A DNA stretch of 64,000 nucleotides from Pseudomonas sp. GV071 (GTDB lineage: Bacteria > Pseudomonadota > Gammaproteobacteria > Pseudomonadales > Pseudomonadaceae): positions 1 through 64,000 of the forward strand of contig NZ_QAOJ01000006.1 in assembly GCF_003050835.1 (NCBI RefSeq), given 5' to 3'. This document shows, in pieces, positions 1 to 8,494 of the stretch (position 1 is its first letter; each line of letters begins with the position of its first letter). Below the pieces are notes generated by a model. The model was not told the DNA's origin. It was given only the letters and a program-made list of their open reading frames with translations, and made no database searches. The position numbers were made by a program, and so were the translations under genes.

Positions 1-12
1 AGCGGGAGGCGA

Positions 13-243
13 ATTCTACAGCGTTTCAAACCGCTGTCAACACCCTCTTTACACCGCTTTCGATCAACTCAACCGATCTACTAACAGGACCAAACTTCAA
101 CCCTGTCAGCCCGGCGCATTCTACGCAGATCTCTCTGCTTTGCAACCCTTAATTTCTCGCTAACCTATTGATTAGCTTGAAGTTTTAAGAGCCGTCCGCG
201 CCGGAATTGGTGCGCATTATAAGCACCCACAAAAACCCGTCAA
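13..243 (-). promoter_or_regulatory. Three tandem rRNA-type sigma-70 promoters firing left, out of the window
   Basis: Read on the minus strand there are three near-consensus promoters in series: TTGACG/TATAAT (238-243 and 216-221), TTGCAA/TAGAAT (140-145 and 118-123) and TTGACA/TAGAAT (35-40 and 13-18). Each has a 16-bp spacer. The last two are followed by GC-rich discriminators, the layout of stringently controlled rrn or tRNA promoters. No coding sequence lies between them. The inference is that a 16S-23S-5S operon or a tRNA gene begins just left of base 1. The RNA gene itself is not in the window. Confidence 0.65.
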
Positions 244-283
244 GGCATTATTGAAAGGAATCTGCAATTACCCAGTGATTCAC

Positions 284-314
284 TTGGCAGACCGCACCGC
301 TCACTATCTATAAG
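284..314 (+). promoter_or_regulatory. Possible promoter of the SPFH gene
   Basis: A TTGGCA hexamer (284-289) and TATAAG (309-314) are separated by 19 bp and lie about 65 bp before the ATG at 379. The spacer is longer than ideal, so this is only a plausible call. Confidence 0.3.
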
Positions 315-378
315 CTAGCCCACTCGCTGGCTGGCTTTACCAACCCAGCACGTTCACTACCTATATAAAGGAAGGCAT

Positions 379-1257
379 ATGCAAGGATTCAACACCAAGG
401 CCATAGGACTGGCGATCGCCGCGCTCATCGTCCTGCTCGTAGTTTCCACCTCCTGGTACACAGTCGATGAAACCGAACGCGGCGTATTGCTACGCAACGG
501 CGCCTTGGTCGGCGTGGTCGAACCAGGCCTGTCATTCAAGACCCCCTTTATAGAGACGGTGAAGTTCATCTCCGTACAAAGCCAGGCCACCTCCTACCGT
601 GACCTCCAGGCCTACAGTAAGGATCAGCAGACCGCGACCCTGCAGGTATCCGTGTCCTGGCACGTGGTTCCAGGCGAAGTTTCCAAGGTTTACACCCAGT
701 ACCAAGACCTCGACGGCCTGGTTTCCCGCCTGATCAGCCGCCAGGTCCCCACCCAGGTAGAGAACATCTTCGGCCAATACAACGCGGTAACTGCCGTGCA
801 GCAACGCGGGAAGTTCGTCGCCGACGTAGCCAAAGCTATCAAAGAGTCAATCAACGGTCCCGTGGTGATCGACGGCGTGCAGGTCGAGAATATCGACTTC
901 AGCGACGACTACGAGCGCTCCATCGCCCTGCGCATGAAAGCCGAAGTGGAAGTTAAAACCCGGGAACAGATGCTTGCCACCGAGCAGGTGCAGGCACAAA
1001 TTCGCGTCACCCAGGCGCAAGCTGAAGCCGACGCCAAACTCGCCGAAGCCAAAGCCGACGCAGAAGCCACTCGCCTGCGCGGCATCGCCGAAGCCGACGC
1101 AATCAAAGCGCGCGCCGAGGCATTGGCCAGCAACCAGAACCTGGTCGAGCTGACCAAAGCCGAGCGCTGGGATGGCGCCTTGCCGACCACCGTACTGCCT
1201 AACAGCGCCCTGCCCTTTATCGATGCGGTAAAACCCGCCAACAAAGCGACCCAATAA
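379..1257 (+). CDS. SPFH/Band-7 (prohibitin-like) membrane protein
   Basis: A 292-residue protein with an N-terminal membrane anchor (about residues 8-24) followed by a Band-7 domain. The domain has the typical DETERGVLLRNG opening strand and a VEPGLSFKTPFI segment. From about residue 190 to 265 it becomes a long Ala/Glu/Lys-rich coiled coil, the flotillin/prohibitin oligomerisation region. Family members form ring or raft scaffolds at the inner membrane and often partner with FtsH-like proteases. The ATG follows AAGGAAGG at good spacing. The gene stands alone, ends at a bidirectional terminator shared with the tailocin, and has host-like codon use. The precise substrate or partner cannot be told from sequence. 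Confidence 0.85.
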   Translation: MQGFNTKAIGLAIAALIVLLVVSTSWYTVDETERGVLLRNGALVGVVEPGLSFKTPFIETVKFISVQSQATSYRDLQAYSKDQQTATLQVSVSWHVVPGEVSKVYTQYQDLDGLVSRLISRQVPTQVENIFGQYNAVTAVQQRGKFVADVAKAIKESINGPVVIDGVQVENIDFSDDYERSIALRMKAEVEVKTREQMLATEQVQAQIRVTQAQAEADAKLAEAKADAEATRLRGIAEADAIKARAEALASNQNLVELTKAERWDGALPTTVLPNSALPFIDAVKPANKATQ

Positions 1258-1268
1258 GCGCCAGAAAG

Positions 1269-1297
1269 AAAGGCCCATGCATAAGGCATGGGCCTTT
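1269..1297. terminator. Bidirectional terminator between SPFH gene and tailocin
   Basis: A perfect 12-bp stem, AAAGGCCCATGC (1269-1280) with GCATGGGCCTTT (1286-1297), has a 5-nt loop and A/T runs on both sides. It lies between the convergent ends of the SPFH gene and the endolysin gene and can serve both strands. Confidence 0.85.
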
Positions 1298-1310
1298 CAC
1301 GGCAAGACAT

Positions 1311-1940
1311 TTACAGCACGACCTGCCTGGCAACCTCCCACACCTTTTGCCGCTCCTTTTGGCCGGTGGTGCCGCCGTTAATGCGATGGGTAATGGCGTC
1401 AAACTTGCCGCCATCCGCCAACTCATTCAAGCCTTGGCTTTGCCAGAACCAGCCTGCCGACAACGCCCCATACAGAGGCCGCTCAAGCAATGGTGGAATC
1501 GCTTCGAGGTCGGCCATCAATGCCTGGCCCGCTAGTCGATAGTTATCGCGACCGGTAATCTGGATCAGCCCTCGCCCCCGATAGCGCCAACCGTCCCCCG
1601 AAGACTCAGGGCCATTGCCCAGCCGCTCGCTATATACTCGATTGGCGATAGCCTGCGGGTTTCTGGCTAACTGCTGCGCCTGCTGATTTGGCACGCCACC
1701 GATACCGGCAAAGCGGCCCGGCCAGGTACTGGCCAGACCTTGAGCGCTGTAATTGAGGTTCTCCACCAACCGGGTGAGTTGCGCGCTTTCATGCCCGACT
1801 TGAGCAAGAAAGGCGGCGCAACGCAACGAAGAGTCGATGCGAAAGCGCGCCATCGCCGTGTTGAGCGCAGAAACAAAATCGCCCGCGACTGGGCGGGCGT
1901 TTGGGAGTATCTGCAGCAGTTGCTGCAGTGTTATCTGCAT
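1311..1940 (-). CDS. GH19 chitinase-like endolysin (tailocin lysis enzyme)
   Basis: A 209-residue glycoside hydrolase family 19 protein. Recognisable segments are FLAQVGHESAQLTRLVENLNY with the first catalytic Glu region, WRYRGRGLIQITGRDNY, and a C-terminal HRINGGTTGQKER block. In phages and pyocins such enzymes cut peptidoglycan glycan strands so that particles are released. The chosen ATG at 1940 follows a GGGAGG site; the frame stays open upstream, but that extension has no ribosome site and overlaps the fibre chaperone. It is the last gene of the leftward tailocin operon. No signal peptide is seen, so export should depend on the holin-like proteins upstream. Confidence 0.88.
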   Translation of the reverse strand: MQITLQQLLQILPNARPVAGDFVSALNTAMARFRIDSSLRCAAFLAQVGHESAQLTRLVENLNYSAQGLASTWPGRFAGIGGVPNQQAQQLARNPQAIANRVYSERLGNGPESSGDGWRYRGRGLIQITGRDNYRLAGQALMADLEAIPPLLERPLYGALSAGWFWQSQGLNELADGGKFDAITHRINGGTTGQKERQKVWEVARQVVL

Positions 1941-1983
1941 CGGGGGCCTCCCGTTGAAGGCGGCATACCCTCTACGTATCGGC

Positions 1984-2463
1984 TCATGCCGGCCAACCTT
2001 CTTCGAGCATCGGCCGAGTGAAAGAGCCCGCCGCAAACGCATCGTTCAACGCGAACTCACGATCGAAACAGGCTTGAACGTGTGCACGCACGGCCGAAGC
2101 AGCCGCCAGAATTTCCGTGCCTGACAACGCGATACGGCCGGACGCCGCATCCGGTACTTTCCATTCAATCGAATAACCCGGATCGATGAATGCCGCGACA
2201 GCAGCTGCGGCGATTAAGGCCTGCCCATCACGGGACGTGTCAAAGCGAACCCCTTTAAATGGGATACCTGCGATTTCAGCCTGATAACGCCTGACGGCGA
2301 TATCAGCCGGGATATCGGCGATGGCCTCTGCTTGGGCTAATCGGTGAGCAGCCAATGCCATCTCATCGATTGGCTCAAGATTTGGACGGATATAAGCGTC
2401 CTGCGAACCATCACGTTCATAGGCAAAGATTTCGCCAGTGGCACGATCTATAAAGTGTTTCAT
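1984..2463 (-). CDS. Tail fibre assembly chaperone-like protein (DUF4376 type)
   Basis: A 159-residue protein starting MKHFIDRATGEIFAYE, the usual opening of small proteins encoded directly after tail fibres in Pseudomonas phages. Its C-terminal half (from about residue 60) resembles the DUF4376 domain found in fibre assembly/capping proteins. The ATG overlaps the stop of the fibre gene in a TAATG junction, so the two are translationally coupled, as expected for a fibre and its specific chaperone. The function is inferred from position and general resemblance. Confidence 0.7.
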   Translation of the reverse strand: MKHFIDRATGEIFAYERDGSQDAYIRPNLEPIDEMALAAHRLAQAEAIADIPADIAVRRYQAEIAGIPFKGVRFDTSRDGQALIAAAAVAAFIDPGYSIEWKVPDAASGRIALSGTEILAAASAVRAHVQACFDREFALNDAFAAGSFTRPMLEEGWPA

Positions 2464-4241
2464 TAGCGAAGCTCCTGCCAATAGCCCAAAGGTCCAAAAA
2501 CAACGGCGGAATAAGTTGCAGCTGGAGGCACTACGGTAGCGGCAGATGACGCAGAAACCGCCGAAGAGTCTGACGTTGAGTTGTTTTCGATTTGCTGCCC
2601 AGCCACAGTGAGCACTACCCCAGTAGTGATTCCCCCATTGGTTGAGACCGAAAAGATAATCGGGCGCCCGGTAGTGTTGGTGTATGTAGTCCCAGATGCC
2701 CGACTAGCCGTCAGATTCTGCCAAGTCTGCCCATACCCCAAACTCGACAACGCCCCCAACGCCTGCCCACCCGCGCCTTGAATCGTGCTAGGTGCCGAAG
2801 CCCACTGCCCTGCGGTCGCCTGGCTGGACTCCACATACCCCACCACCCGAAACGGCACTCCGGCCCGAGCGATGGTGGAATAGACAACGTTATTCACCGT
2901 AGCCGAGGCACTGATCGCCGAGGTGTTGATCAGCGTGGTCTCGTCCAGGTTTACGCCGCCTGCCAGGTTCACCACCGCGAGTTCAATCGTCCCGGCGTTA
3001 TCGAGCGCCAGCAGTATCAAACGACTCTGTACCGCGTTGGCGCTGCCGAGCGTGGCGCCTGCGGGTACCACCAGCGACAACGCCGAAACCGCACGGCTGT
3101 TGACCGCCCCGCTGCTCAAGGTCGCCGAGCGGAACTCCAGGGCAGTGGGAGCCAACCCCAAGGTCAATGCATTCGCGGCAACGGCAGCACTCACTACCTG
3201 AACCTGCCGGGCCGCAGACACCGCGCCCACCGAGAACACACTGGTGCCATCGCAAAACAGCTGCAATGCCGCGCCCTGCCCCACGGCCACGCCATTACCC
3301 GCAGCCGTTTTCACGGTTAAGGTGAAACCGCCGGAGGTGTTGTTGGAGACCACCCACTGCCGGCTTGCGGCGGGGACGGTAATGTTGACGTTGGCGGTCA
3401 GTACACCAGTGAAATTCAGCAGCGGATAACGCGCTTCGGTGGCACTGAGGATGACGTTGGAACCACCCGCCACACTTTTCGTTAGGGTCGAGCTCACCAG
3501 CGACTGGGCGAACTCAGTGGTCGCTACCTTAGTCGAGCTATCGCCCAAGCCCTGAGTCGCAAACACATCCTCTGCCAGCAAATTGGTGCCATTGCCATAC
3601 ACCGTGTTGCGCCCCGCAGCCACAATCACCCCACTTCCGGCCACGGTCGTGCAGGTCACGGCAAAGCCGCCGCTGGTGTTGTTTTCCACTACCCAGGTTT
3701 TGCTCCACGCCGGGAAGTAGATGTTGATGTTGGCGGTCAGTGCGCCGCTCAACACGATGCGTGCCTTGGCGGCTTGCAGGCTGGTCAAGGTGACCGAGGA
3801 ACCGGCCAACCCGCTGAGGGTCGTCACGCCATAACTGAAGGCCGGCACCCAACCGGTCAGCGCTGCGTTGCTGACTTCCGGGGCCAAGGCATTGCCTTCG
3901 GCGGTGTTGAACCAGTAGCCGTCGAACGTAGAGTTGGGCAGCAGCGCGCCTTTGGGGTAGCCGCTGACCGAGCTGGCAAAGGTGCTGTCGAAGGGGTAAC
4001 CGCTGCCCGCATGGGACCAGCGCAACGACTGAGTGATCGCGTTGAGAATGCCGTTGAAGTCGGCACCGAACGGCGGCACGCCACCGGCGGCGATGGGGGT
4101 GAAGTTCAGGGGCACAAACCCGTCCGGGTAGGAGGCCAGGCCAGCAGTAATGCCGATCTGTGAGGTCTGTGGAATGGAGTTCTTGCTTCCGTTGTTGGCG
4201 AACGGAATAGGGATACGCGCAGGAAGGCCGCTAGTTTGCAT
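2463..4241 (-). CDS. Tail fibre (host-recognition) protein
   Basis: A 592-residue fibre. The N-terminus (about 1-130) is the conserved attachment part found in many Pseudomonas phage fibres, with IPIPFANNGSKNSIPQ and FNGILNAITQSLRW segments. It is followed by two copies of an 80-residue beta-rich repeat (about 147-222 and 259-334), each containing LTANxNIxxPAxSxxWVVxNNTSGGF. The C-terminal third is low-complexity Ser/Thr/Ala-rich beta structure, probably the trimeric receptor-binding tip. It overlaps the preceding baseplate gene by 11 bp and is coupled to the chaperone gene downstream. Killing spectrum should be set mainly by the C-terminal part. Confidence 0.85.
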   Translation of the reverse strand: MQTSGLPARIPIPFANNGSKNSIPQTSQIGITAGLASYPDGFVPLNFTPIAAGGVPPFGADFNGILNAITQSLRWSHAGSGYPFDSTFASSVSGYPKGALLPNSTFDGYWFNTAEGNALAPEVSNAALTGWVPAFSYGVTTLSGLAGSSVTLTSLQAAKARIVLSGALTANINIYFPAWSKTWVVENNTSGGFAVTCTTVAGSGVIVAAGRNTVYGNGTNLLAEDVFATQGLGDSSTKVATTEFAQSLVSSTLTKSVAGGSNVILSATEARYPLLNFTGVLTANVNITVPAASRQWVVSNNTSGGFTLTVKTAAGNGVAVGQGAALQLFCDGTSVFSVGAVSAARQVQVVSAAVAANALTLGLAPTALEFRSATLSSGAVNSRAVSALSLVVPAGATLGSANAVQSRLILLALDNAGTIELAVVNLAGGVNLDETTLINTSAISASATVNNVVYSTIARAGVPFRVVGYVESSQATAGQWASAPSTIQGAGGQALGALSSLGYGQTWQNLTASRASGTTYTNTTGRPIIFSVSTNGGITTGVVLTVAGQQIENNSTSDSSAVSASSAATVVPPAATYSAVVFGPLGYWQELR

Positions 4242-4908
4242 CTTGGAGTCCCGACTGAGTGAAAAAGGTGCCCTGGCCGAATGGCTGCAGGCCTGCTTCG
4301 GCGAAGCCGAAGGTGGTGCTTGGATCGAGTTGCAGGATGGTCACTCGCACCCCGGCTGAACGCGGAACCGCGCCGGAGTGCAGCATGATTGCCAGCTCGA
4401 CGGCCGACAGGCTGAACTCGAAGACGTAACGCACCTGCATGCCGCCGGTGTCGACGACATACGCCCGCCCCTCCCCGGCGAACAGGTAGCGCAGCAGCGC
4501 GTTGAGCGAGGCGCAGGTGCAGTTGGTGATATTGGCCAACGCCTTGACCATGATCAGCTTGCGATAGGCGTCATCGGCCAGGGTGTAGGTACTGGTCGCC
4601 AGCGGCCCGGCATACATCGGCGCCTGGTTCAGTGGCTGCGGGCCGCTAGCGGCAGTGGCCGGGGTGAAGGCTTCATCGAAGCCCAGGTACAGCGGCGCAC
4701 TGTCGACCTGCAGGTCGCGCGACACATTGACGATCTTGCCCCAGTAATCCAGGCCAAAGCCCTGGGCCGTCTCCAGGTTCCAGACAATGTCATAGAACGC
4801 ATTGAGATCGGCCGTCGGGTCAATCCATTGGTTGAACGCATCCAGCAGCGTGGTGATGGTCGGGCTATTGGCGTATTGGCTGAGCTGCGTGTCTCGGTAG
4901 TTGTGCAT
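4231..4908 (-). CDS. Baseplate/tail protein, DUF2612 family
   Basis: A 225-residue protein starting MHNYRDTQLSQYANSPTI. It contains AQGFGLDYWGKIVNVSR and YRKLIMVKALANITN segments typical of DUF2612 tail proteins, the counterpart of phage P2 gpI/Mu gp48-type proteins that link the baseplate wedge to the fibre. It sits between baseplate J and the fibre, the standard position for this part. The ATG has a TGAGG site, and the gene begins 3 bp after the stop of the J gene. Confidence 0.75.
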   Translation of the reverse strand: MHNYRDTQLSQYANSPTITTLLDAFNQWIDPTADLNAFYDIVWNLETAQGFGLDYWGKIVNVSRDLQVDSAPLYLGFDEAFTPATAASGPQPLNQAPMYAGPLATSTYTLADDAYRKLIMVKALANITNCTCASLNALLRYLFAGEGRAYVVDTGGMQVRYVFEFSLSAVELAIMLHSGAVPRSAGVRVTILQLDPSTTFGFAEAGLQPFGQGTFFTQSGLQDAN

Positions 4909-4911
4909 GCC

Positions 4912-6132
4912 TCACCCCACCAACTGCACATCGATATTGCTGATATCCAGCGTGGGGCGCTGATCGATGCCCATCACCAACGAGATGCCGCCAGCCGGCG
5001 CGCTCGAGCCGAGCAGAATCGACAGAATCTGAACATTGGCGTCCGTCGCCGCCACGCCGGCATAAAAACGTCCGGCGTAGATGGCCGAGGCAATCCGCGC
5101 CCGCGCACCGCCATCGGTGCCGTTGAAGGCATCGATCACGGCCTGCTGGATCAGGCTTTTGATGGTGGCGGGCAATGCCGCATTGGCGGCGATCTGGATC
5201 GAGAAAAACACCGGCACCGCGGTCGGCGTTACCCACGACACCCGGTAGCTCGGTCGTGGCGCGGTGTAGTTGAGGTCCTCCACTACCGCCACGGTTTCAC
5301 CGTTGTAGTTGCAGCCGTTGGACTTCTTGCTCCAGATCGCCTGGGCGATATCCGCCGCTTCGCCGCCGACGACGGCCACGTAGATCGAGTTCGCGGCCAC
5401 CGGATAATGGGTGACACCGGTCAGCACCTCGGTGCTTTTCGGGTTGTCGATCACGTAGGCATCAAGCACACCGTCGACATCCAGCACTGCGGCATAAACC
5501 GACTGCACCGAGTTCACCGCGTTGGCGGCGACCGAGAGCTTGCGTCGGTACTCGAAGTCCGTACGGTTTTCGACCTCGACCCCTTCGCTGCCCGCAGTGT
5601 GGTTGATCACCGTGTCCCAGCCAATCACCTGCTGGAAAATCCGCGTCAGGGCGCCGACCGGGCAGGCAATCGGACCGCTGGTGGTGCACTGAAAGTCGAC
5701 CTGCACGCTGCCGTCGGCGCCGATGCGGGCATCGCTCTGGCTCAGGTACAGATAGCCGTTGACGTCCTGGGCCACTGAGCCGGCGGGAATCAAGGTGCCC
5801 ACCAACCCGGAGCAGGTGCCGGTGACCACCGTGCCCGAGGCGGCAATTCGGTCGATAAAGTAGATCCGCCCCAGAGCGTCCTGCCAGCGACCGCTGGCCT
5901 TGTCCGGGTCGAGCTGGTTGACCACTTCGGCAAAGCGGTCGTTCTTGTCGCCAATGATCGCGGTCAGAGTTTGCGCCAATTGGCCCTGAGGGCTGCTTAG
6001 GCCCGGGTTGACCCCGCCGCCGAAGGCCGTGTTGATGTCGGCTTGCACGCCGGCAAGAATCGCCGACTCGGCGGGCAAGGTGATGCCGCTGCGATCGAGT
6101 TGCAGGTCGGGAACGCTGGTGGTGAAGGCCAT
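4912..6132 (-). CDS. Baseplate J-like wedge protein
   Basis: A 406-residue protein with the baseplate J/gp47 signature: PDLQLDRSGITLPAESAILAG near the start, a central LIPAGSVAQDVNGYLY and PVGALTRI region, and DFEYRRKLSVAANAVNS followed by a VYIDNP-type core. Members form the baseplate wedges of contractile tails. The start overlaps the stop of the upstream wedge gene (TGATG), and expression is leftwards within the tailocin operon. Length is normal for the family. Confidence 0.88.
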   Translation of the reverse strand: MAFTTSVPDLQLDRSGITLPAESAILAGVQADINTAFGGGVNPGLSSPQGQLAQTLTAIIGDKNDRFAEVVNQLDPDKASGRWQDALGRIYFIDRIAASGTVVTGTCSGLVGTLIPAGSVAQDVNGYLYLSQSDARIGADGSVQVDFQCTTSGPIACPVGALTRIFQQVIGWDTVINHTAGSEGVEVENRTDFEYRRKLSVAANAVNSVQSVYAAVLDVDGVLDAYVIDNPKSTEVLTGVTHYPVAANSIYVAVVGGEAADIAQAIWSKKSNGCNYNGETVAVVEDLNYTAPRPSYRVSWVTPTAVPVFFSIQIAANAALPATIKSLIQQAVIDAFNGTDGGARARIASAIYAGRFYAGVAATDANVQILSILLGSSAPAGGISLVMGIDQRPTLDISNIDVQLVG

Positions 6133-6485
6133 CAGAAGGTCACCCCCGACTCAATCCCATCGGTGTCGATGATTTTGATCAGGCCGCTTAGACCGCGGCC
6201 TTCGATCCTGTCCAGCTGCACTTCAACCTGCACCACGTCCGGTACGGTCATGGCGGCATCGATAATCTGTTGGCGAATAAAGGAAGGCGGCGGCAGCTGG
6301 CCGAGCACCTTCTGAAAATAGGGCATGCCCAGGCTTTGGTCGTACCAGCATTCACCGATGAAAGTGCGCACTGCACATGCCACATCCTGGGCAATCGAGT
6401 ACGGCTGGTTGGCCAGGGCGATGTCGCCGCTGGCATCGAGCACCAAGTCCCAGGCGGTTTGATCAAGCAGCAGAGTGCTGGCCAT
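6132..6485 (-). CDS. Baseplate wedge protein, gp25/Mu gp46-like
   Basis: A 117-residue protein with LVLDASGDIALANQPYSIAQDVACAVRTF and ECWYDQSLGMPYF segments typical of Mu gp46/gp25-type small wedge proteins. It lies between the spike gene and baseplate J, as in Mu-like tails. I chose the ATG at 6485, with AAGGTG just upstream; a GTG nine bases earlier (6494) is an alternative giving three more residues. It follows an internal terminator-like hairpin, so it may need read-through or a local promoter. Confidence 0.75.
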   Translation of the reverse strand: MASTLLLDQTAWDLVLDASGDIALANQPYSIAQDVACAVRTFIGECWYDQSLGMPYFQKVLGQLPPPSFIRQQIIDAAMTVPDVVQVEVQLDRIEGRGLSGLIKIIDTDGIESGVTF

Positions 6486-6508
6486 GTCGTTCACCTTTTC
6501 GGGGTCAT

Positions 6509-6535
6509 AAAAAAACCGGCCTGTGGGCCGGTTTG
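6509..6535 (-). terminator. Terminator-like hairpin inside the tail operon
   Basis: On the minus strand the sequence reads AAACCGGCC, CACA, GGCCGGTTTTTTT: a 9-bp GC-rich stem and a run of seven T. It lies between the spike gene and the gp25-like gene in the direction of transcription. It should reduce expression of the distal baseplate, fibre and lysis genes unless antiterminated. Confidence 0.75.
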
Positions 6536-6547
6536 CGGATGGATTGC

Positions 6548-7216
6548 TTAACTCGGGGTGGGCGGGTCGGTGTTGGCCGGGCCGCGCTGCACACCAGGGT
6601 GCAGGTGCTGGGCAAGGCTGACCCCGGCGCCGCGTACATCGCCCTGCACCGTGGCCGAACCACTGACCGTCAGGTCACCCTCGATGGCAGTGACAGGTGC
6701 CTTGATCGTAACTTGGGTCGGCGACAGCAGCGTGATGCCGTCTTGGTTGAACTGCACATACTGCTGCGGCACGCCATTGAGCACGCCCCCTATATATAAG
6801 GCATCGGCCATATCGTGACGGCGCGCCGAACCCGGTGCGGCGGCCGCTTTGCTGGCCTTGACCGCCGACAAGTCGCGGTCGGCAATACAGGCCAGGCCGA
6901 TATCGCCGGGCTGTGGGTCGATGATCACGGCGTTGCTGCCGCCCTGCAGGCGCAGGTAAGGCACGTCATGAATGACCCCGGCATCGATCACATTGCCGAC
7001 GCCATCGACACGCTGCACCAGCACTTTCACATCGACAAAACCGACCGCCGACACCCCGCCGTTATTGCTGCAGCTGAGCACCTGTACCAGGGTGGTGGTG
7101 CGCGTCGAAGCCAGCGCCTGACGCAGAAGAAACTGCTGCACCTCGTACTCGCTGGCATCGGCATACAGCTGCACGACGCCGGTCGCGCCATCCATGGCTT
7201 GTGTGGTGGCAACCAT
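6548..7216 (-). CDS. Baseplate spike, Mu gp45-like
   Basis: A 222-residue protein. The N-terminal half has the OB-fold of Mu gp45-type spikes (GGVSAVGFVDVKVLVQRVDG, PQPGDIGLACIADRD). The C-terminal part is a beta-helical stretch (GITLLSPTQVTIKAP and following) ending in AQHLHPGVQ, the His-rich apex that binds metal in tail spikes. It forms the central puncturing tip under the tail tube. The ATG at 7216 follows GGAGGG and begins two bases after the stop of the hub gene; the open frame extends upstream without a better site. Confidence 0.82.
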   Translation of the reverse strand: MVATTQAMDGATGVVQLYADASEYEVQQFLLRQALASTRTTTLVQVLSCSNNGGVSAVGFVDVKVLVQRVDGVGNVIDAGVIHDVPYLRLQGGSNAVIIDPQPGDIGLACIADRDLSAVKASKAAAAPGSARRHDMADALYIGGVLNGVPQQYVQFNQDGITLLSPTQVTIKAPVTAIEGDLTVSGSATVQGDVRGAGVSLAQHLHPGVQRGPANTDPPTPS

Positions 7217-7218
7217 GC

Positions 7219-8076
7219 TTAACCCTCCGGCCCGAGCTGGGCATATGTAAACCACGGACCATCGCTGACCAGGGAGCTCAACTCATGGCTCACCGACTTG
7301 CAGTACCAACCGGAGCCATTCGCCTGTGCCACCGTGCTGCGCACTTCCATGCGTCGGCCCAAAACGATGTCGGGATTGAATGAGCTGCGCACATGGATGC
7401 CGAGTTTGGACACCACCGGGTAGTCGACCAGACCGGTTTGCGACGCGACCAGCACGCTCATCTCATCACGCTGGCCACCGCTGGGCCAGATGGCCACGCT
7501 GCCGTTGCTGATGTCATAGGCGACACCCGCGTGCTGAGCGCAATCCTTGATCTGGGTAAGTGCCGAGCCGGCAAAATAGGGGCTGGCGAGTTTGGCCGTG
7601 ACGCCATTGTTGCTGAAGGAGAACCCCATGGACCTGGCCAGCGACTCAATCACCGTGGCCACATCCGTGACGCCCTTGTAGCTGTTTACCGCGACGGCTT
7701 TGACCTGTTCATACAGACCCGCCACCGCCTCGACGTTAAAGCACACTTGCGGCGCTTGGCTGTAATCGATCCAGGCGTTGGCAATGGTGCCCTGAAACAC
7801 CTGGGCCATGCCGCCATGACCGTTGCTGGCGGCGATGGTGACAAGGTTGCGGCGAGTCGCCTGCACCGACAGCCCCAGCGTCGATAGTTGGTTCATGGTG
7901 GCTTCGGACATGCCGTACACCCGCAGCTGCAGGGAATTCAGCGAGCCGCCGCTGACGTTCTGGATATAGGCCTCGCAAGGCAAGCCGCGATAACTCGCGA
8001 CACTGCCCAGCTGCTCACCAAACTTGCCTTCCGCCAGTTGAAACGACATCTCCACCACCCTGGCTTGCAGTGCCAT
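7219..8076 (-). CDS. Baseplate hub, Mu gp44-like
   Basis: A 285-residue protein resembling the baseplate hub proteins of phages with gp45-type spikes. It has LNSLQLRVYGMSEATMNQLSTLG near the start and a late-control/gpD-like centre (VTDVATVIESLARSMGFSFSNNG, ALTQIKDCAQHAGVAYDI). The hub trimer sits on the spike and connects it with the tube. The ATG at 8076 has a CGAGG site. The order plug, hub, spike, wedge matches contractile tails of this class. Confidence 0.75.
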   Translation of the reverse strand: MALQARVVEMSFQLAEGKFGEQLGSVASYRGLPCEAYIQNVSGGSLNSLQLRVYGMSEATMNQLSTLGLSVQATRRNLVTIAASNGHGGMAQVFQGTIANAWIDYSQAPQVCFNVEAVAGLYEQVKAVAVNSYKGVTDVATVIESLARSMGFSFSNNGVTAKLASPYFAGSALTQIKDCAQHAGVAYDISNGSVAIWPSGGQRDEMSVLVASQTGLVDYPVVSKLGIHVRSSFNPDIVLGRRMEVRSTVAQANGSGWYCKSVSHELSSLVSDGPWFTYAQLGPEG

Positions 8077-8154
8077 TGTGAGCCTCGTTGGTTGCTGTGG
8101 TTGTGTGTGCAGGCCCACTGGCCTGCGCGTGAAATGCTGCTGCGCGCAGCGGCG

Positions 8155-8457
8155 TCAGCCGAGATCGACAGGCTCCAGGTACATCAGCACATAACGGCTG
8201 CCGAGCCCTTGGTAGTGCGGGTCATAGCTGCCCTGGGTATCCATGAATGCCAGGTCACCGACAAACCCCAAATGGGGCTGGCGCACCAGGCGCGACATAT
8301 CCCGGCACAGCACCCCGGCCAGAAGTTTTTCCGAACTCACATAGAGGTCGAGAAACATCCCGGTGGTCTTCTGGTACAGGTTGATCTTGCAGTGCTGCGA
8401 GCCGAGCACCACCGCGAAGGTCTGCGCTGGCACCGGTGAAAGCGGAACGATCTGCAT
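8155..8457 (-). CDS. Baseplate plug-like protein
   Basis: A 100-residue protein, MQIVPLSPVPAQTFAVVLG at the start and QGLGSRYVLMYLEP at the end, with several predicted beta strands. The pattern matches the small 'phage baseplate plug' family that closes the hub channel. Its place between the tape-measure/adaptor genes and the hub supports that. No enzymatic motif is visible. Confidence 0.65.
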   Translation of the reverse strand: MQIVPLSPVPAQTFAVVLGSQHCKINLYQKTTGMFLDLYVSSEKLLAGVLCRDMSRLVRQPHLGFVGDLAFMDTQGSYDPHYQGLGSRYVLMYLEPVDLG

Positions 8458-8494
8458 CTAAGCCCTCCTGAGCAACAAGTGAGTGAACGAAGCG

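Noticed and set aside
4378..5778. Long plus-strand open frame of 466 codons under the baseplate genes
   Set aside because: It is antisense to two well-supported tail genes, has an Arg/His/Gly-rich shadow composition and no ribosome site. The GC-rich codon pattern creates such frames.
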